Assembly (NCBI RefSeq): GCF_011601265.1
Contig: NZ_JAAOLX010000012.1
Coordinates: 1 to 64,000 of the forward strand
Direction of reading: 5' to 3'
Length of the DNA stretch: 64,000 nucleotides
DNA from: Iodobacter violaceini
Lineage (GTDB): Bacteria > Pseudomonadota > Gammaproteobacteria > Burkholderiales > Chitinibacteraceae
Below, in pieces: positions 63,829-64,000 of the stretch (position 1 is the stretch's first letter; the number at the start of each line of letters is the position of its first letter). The translations under genes and the position numbers were made by a program. The notes beneath the pieces were generated by a model that was not told the DNA's origin, did not search any database, and saw nothing but the letters and a program-made list of their open reading frames with translations.

Positions 63829-64000
63829 CATTCCATACAACTTTTGCCAGAATAAAAAGCGCGCTATCTCAGCACTTTTACACGCCAACATTACAGTAAA
63901 CTTTTCTAATCCAAAGCATGGGTGAAGTCAATATTTTCACTGCCTTCCATCAGCCCAGAGTGGCGCGCACTCTAACACACAGCACCGGGCTTGACTAAAC

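Noticed and set aside
1-64000. Search for tRNA genes, CRISPR arrays, prophage and insertion sequences
   Set aside because: No T-loop motif with a matching cloverleaf, no regularly spaced repeats and no transposase or integrase frames were seen by eye; a tRNAscan/Infernal run would settle the RNA part.

Overview
The window looks like a chromosomal segment of a motile, heterotrophic betaproteobacterium of the order Neisseriales (Chromobacteriaceae, Iodobacter- or Deefgea-like). This is inferred from gene content, moderate GC, the leuC-entericidin-leuD arrangement, the TamA/TamB pair, FlgM/FlgN/FliW, and betaproteobacterial-style fatty-acid genes. No 16S gene lies inside the window. The left edge carries what looks like an rRNA-operon promoter and leader pointing out of the window. 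I saw no tRNA gene, CRISPR array, prophage or intact insertion sequence; this is mostly stable core genome with a few accessory genes.

Layout. 1-150: putative rrn promoter/leader on the minus strand. 0.5-2.9 kb: a chemoreceptor whose C-terminus is a complete sugar-binding protein, the most unusual gene here. 2.9-6.5 kb: metallophosphoesterase, a USG-1-type aspartate-semialdehyde dehydrogenase paralogue without the catalytic cysteine, and leuB. 6.8-12.8 kb: radC, an EF-hand-type protein, a LivK-like lipoprotein, an HDOD protein, and an amino-acid ABC binding protein plus permease without an ATPase. 12.8-18.6 kb: priA, hemE, a small exported protein and glnS. 18.7-25.3 kb: polyamine-type binding protein, NTF2-like protein, uraA and upp, DUF486 protein, and two tandem cell-envelope proteins (TPR and L,D-transpeptidase) sharing a C-terminal domain. 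25.3-28.4 kb: tilS, accA, fliW.

28.4-31.0 kb is gene-poor, with one solitary amino-acid binding protein. 31-40 kb: M13 peptidase, flgM-flgN behind a clear FliA (sigma-28) promoter, NlpC/P60 lipoprotein, GNAT acetyltransferase, nagB, the leuC-entericidin-leuD operon, a barnase/barstar pair, and a methyltransferase-DUF4214 fusion. 40-45.7 kb: tamA-tamB. 45.7-46.5 kb: a non-genic stretch that appears to encode a short minus-strand transcript with a 28-codon ORF. 46.5-55.7 kb: a fatty-acid degradation region (chalcone-isomerase-like protein, fadA, fadB, fadL, fadE and a TetR regulator). 55.7-63.7 kb: YchJ, HAD phosphatase, hydroxyacid dehydrogenase, DJ-1 protein, CheR, UbiD, sugar-phosphate mutarotase, MaoC hydratase and a dienelactone-hydrolase-like protein.

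How the genes connect. The fad genes appear to be one regulon: the TetR gene has a near-ideal promoter overlapped by a perfect 24-bp palindrome, is followed after 12 bp by fadE, and a partial copy of the palindrome overlaps a likely fadL promoter. Motility is scattered: MCP, fliW, flgMN and cheR are separate. Leucine synthesis is split, with leuB about 30 kb from leuCD. Several solute-binding proteins stand without their transporters, which suggests trans-assembled transporters or sensory roles.
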